Positions 5,044 through 6,215 of a stretch of DNA of 6,215 bases are shown piece by piece. The notes under the pieces were generated by a model that did no database searches, was not told the origin of the DNA, and worked only from the letters and a program-made list of their open reading frames with translations. The stretch's first letter is position 1, and every line of letters begins with the position of its first letter. Location of the stretch: NCBI GenBank assembly GCA_023230905.1, contig JALNWL010000158.1, forward strand, positions 1 to 6,215, given 5' to 3'. The stretch comes from Syntrophales bacterium (lineage in GTDB: Bacteria > Desulfobacterota > Syntrophia > Syntrophales > UBA2251). A program made the translations under genes and the position numbers.

Positions 5044-6215
5044 ATGACGAAAATAGATACGTTGATACAACAGGTTATCACCGATGGCCGGACGACCCTG
5101 ACCGAGGCCGAGTCCAAGACCGTCCTCAAGGCTTACAGGGCGCCCGTCATTGAAGAATGGGTCGTCAAAACCCCGGCGGAGGCGGTTCGGCAGGCGGAGC
5201 AGACAGGGTATCCGATTGTTCTCAAGGGATTGGGCGCAAAACTGACCCACAAAACGGAGCGGGGGCTCGTCAAGCTGAACCTCGGAAGCGCGGCGGCGGT
5301 CCATCAGGCGGCCTTCGAGATCGAGAAGGGCGCCGGGCCGGACCTCGAAGGCTATCTCGTCCAGCCGCAGGTGACGGGTCGGCGGGAATTCGTGGCCGGT
5401 CTTTTCCGGGATGCGCAGTTCGGGCCGGTGGTCATGTTCGGCCTGGGAGGCATCTTCACCGAGGCCCTGGACGATGTCGTCTTTCGTCTGGCCCCCTTCG
5501 ACGAGGGGATGGCCCTTCAGATGATCACGGAATTGCATGCAAAAAAACTCCTGGAGGCGTTCCGGGGCGAACAGCCGGCGGACCCGGACGCCCTGGCCCG
5601 AACGCTGGCGGGCCTGTCCCGTCTGGCCGTGGACCATCCGGAGGTTCGGGAGGTCGATATCAACCCCCTGCTCGTGGGGCCCAACGGCCGGGTGACGGCG
5701 GTCGACGCCCTGATCGTCCTGCAGTCGGAGAAAACCGAGGAGCAGACCTTTTCGCCCCCGGTTGCGCCCCAGGACGTGGCAAAGGTGTTCTATCCCCGGT
5801 CCATCGCCTTTCTCGGCGCATCGGGGACCATCAGCAAGTGGGGATATCTGATGGCCGTGGCGGTGCTGGCGGGCGGTTACGAGGGGCCGGTGTATCTCGT
5901 CAATCCGCGGGGCGGCCGGATCGCTGGCCGGCCGGTGTACCCCTCCCTCGGGGACATTCCGGGTCCCGTGGATCTGGTCGTCGTCACCGTGCCCGCGGAG
6001 GCGGTCATCGCGCTTCTGCCTGAACTGAAGGCCAAGTGCGTCAAGAGCATGCTTCTGGTCACCTCCGGGTTTGGAGAAACCGGACCGGAGGGCAAGGAAC
6101 TGGAACGGAAACTGGTCGCCGCCGCCCATCAGGCCGGGGTGCTGATCCTGGGACCGAACACGATGGGCATCTGCAATCCGCACGCAAAATTCTTCTGCAC
6201 CGGTATGCACGCCCG
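5044..6215 (+). CDS. NDP-forming acyl-CoA synthetase (acetate--CoA ligase, ADP-forming type), 5' part
   Basis: The first 390 codons are present; the gene continues past the right edge. The family interconverts acid + CoA + ATP with acyl-CoA + ADP + phosphate through phospho-histidine intermediates, and in anaerobes often makes ATP from acyl-CoA. Residues about 8-228 are the ATP-grasp (beta) module: YPIVLKGLGAKLTHKTERG (56-74) with His69 in the position of the mobile beta-subunit His of ADP-forming synthetases, FGPVVMFGLGGIFTEALDD (126-144), and EVDINPLLV (203-211). Residues about 245-375 are the CoA-binding module: SIAFLGAS (253-260), VNPRGG (286-291), DLVVVTVPAE (310-319), TSGFGETG (340-347) and LGPNTMGICNP (369-379). 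The alpha-module phospho-His domain should follow outside the window. The beta-before-alpha order differs from alpha-beta fusions such as the Giardia enzyme. The ATG has AGAGGAAGG upstream. It diverges from the padR operon. Confidence 0.92.
   Translation, partial: MTKIDTLIQQVITDGRTTLTEAESKTVLKAYRAPVIEEWVVKTPAEAVRQAEQTGYPIVLKGLGAKLTHKTERGLVKLNLGSAAAVHQAAFEIEKGAGPDLEGYLVQPQVTGRREFVAGLFRDAQFGPVVMFGLGGIFTEALDDVVFRLAPFDEGMALQMITELHAKKLLEAFRGEQPADPDALARTLAGLSRLAVDHPEVREVDINPLLVGPNGRVTAVDALIVLQSEKTEEQTFSPPVAPQDVAKVFYPRSIAFLGASGTISKWGYLMAVAVLAGGYEGPVYLVNPRGGRIAGRPVYPSLGDIPGPVDLVVVTVPAEAVIALLPELKAKCVKSMLLVTSGFGETGPEGKELERKLVAAAHQAGVLILGPNTMGICNPHAKFFCTGMHA

Noticed and set aside
5017..6210. 397-codon open frame on the minus strand opposite the acyl-CoA synthetase
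   Set aside because: It is antisense to a strongly supported gene, its translation has no recognisable domain, and it is rich in Arg, Gly, His and Asp as expected from reading GC-rich codons backwards.
1..6215. CRISPR arrays, tRNA or rRNA genes, insertion sequences, attachment sites
   Set aside because: No regularly spaced repeats, transposase motifs, terminal repeats or RNA-gene signatures were seen; the window is nearly all protein-coding.

Overview
The window comes from a GC-rich bacterial chromosome or metagenomic contig. It holds six protein-coding genes, two of them cut by the window edges, and very little non-coding DNA. One gene is the start of a glycyl radical enzyme (GRE); these enzymes are inactivated by oxygen, so the host is probably an anaerobe. 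A GRE, a long DmdC-type acyl-CoA dehydrogenase and an NDP-forming acyl-CoA synthetase together recall fermentative, syntrophic or sulfate-reducing Desulfobacterota. That placement is inference from gene content, not from a marker gene.

Layout. Five genes run leftward on the minus strand: a PadR-family regulator (4784 to 4197), an extended SDR / NAD-dependent epimerase-like oxidoreductase (4121 to 3147), a classical SDR dehydrogenase (3069 to 2230), a 601-residue acyl-CoA dehydrogenase (2183 to 378) and the N-terminal 122 codons of a GRE (367 to beyond position 1). Gaps between them are 75, 77, 46 and 10 nt, and each start has a clear Shine-Dalgarno sequence. They look like one regulator-headed operon. 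On the plus strand, diverging from padR, the first 390 codons of an NDP-forming acyl-CoA synthetase (ATP-grasp module first, CoA-binding module second) start at 5044 and run off the right edge.

The only sizeable non-coding stretch is the 259-bp divergent region 4785-5043. It contains an AT-rich island in an otherwise GC-rich window, a perfect TTGACA -35 box directed toward padR, and an 18-bp near-perfect palindrome (4925-4942) with TGT/ACA arms that is a good candidate operator for the PadR protein. If so, PadR could control both its own operon and the acyl-CoA synthetase.

How the genes could work together (inference): the GRE does a radical reaction on an unknown substrate, the two SDRs oxidise or reduce alcohol/ketone intermediates, the acyl-CoA dehydrogenase introduces a double bond into a CoA thioester, and the NDP-forming synthetase either activates an acid or harvests ATP from an acyl-CoA product. 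The substrate cannot be read from this window. The GRE catalytic Cys and Gly loops and any activating enzyme lie to the left of it.
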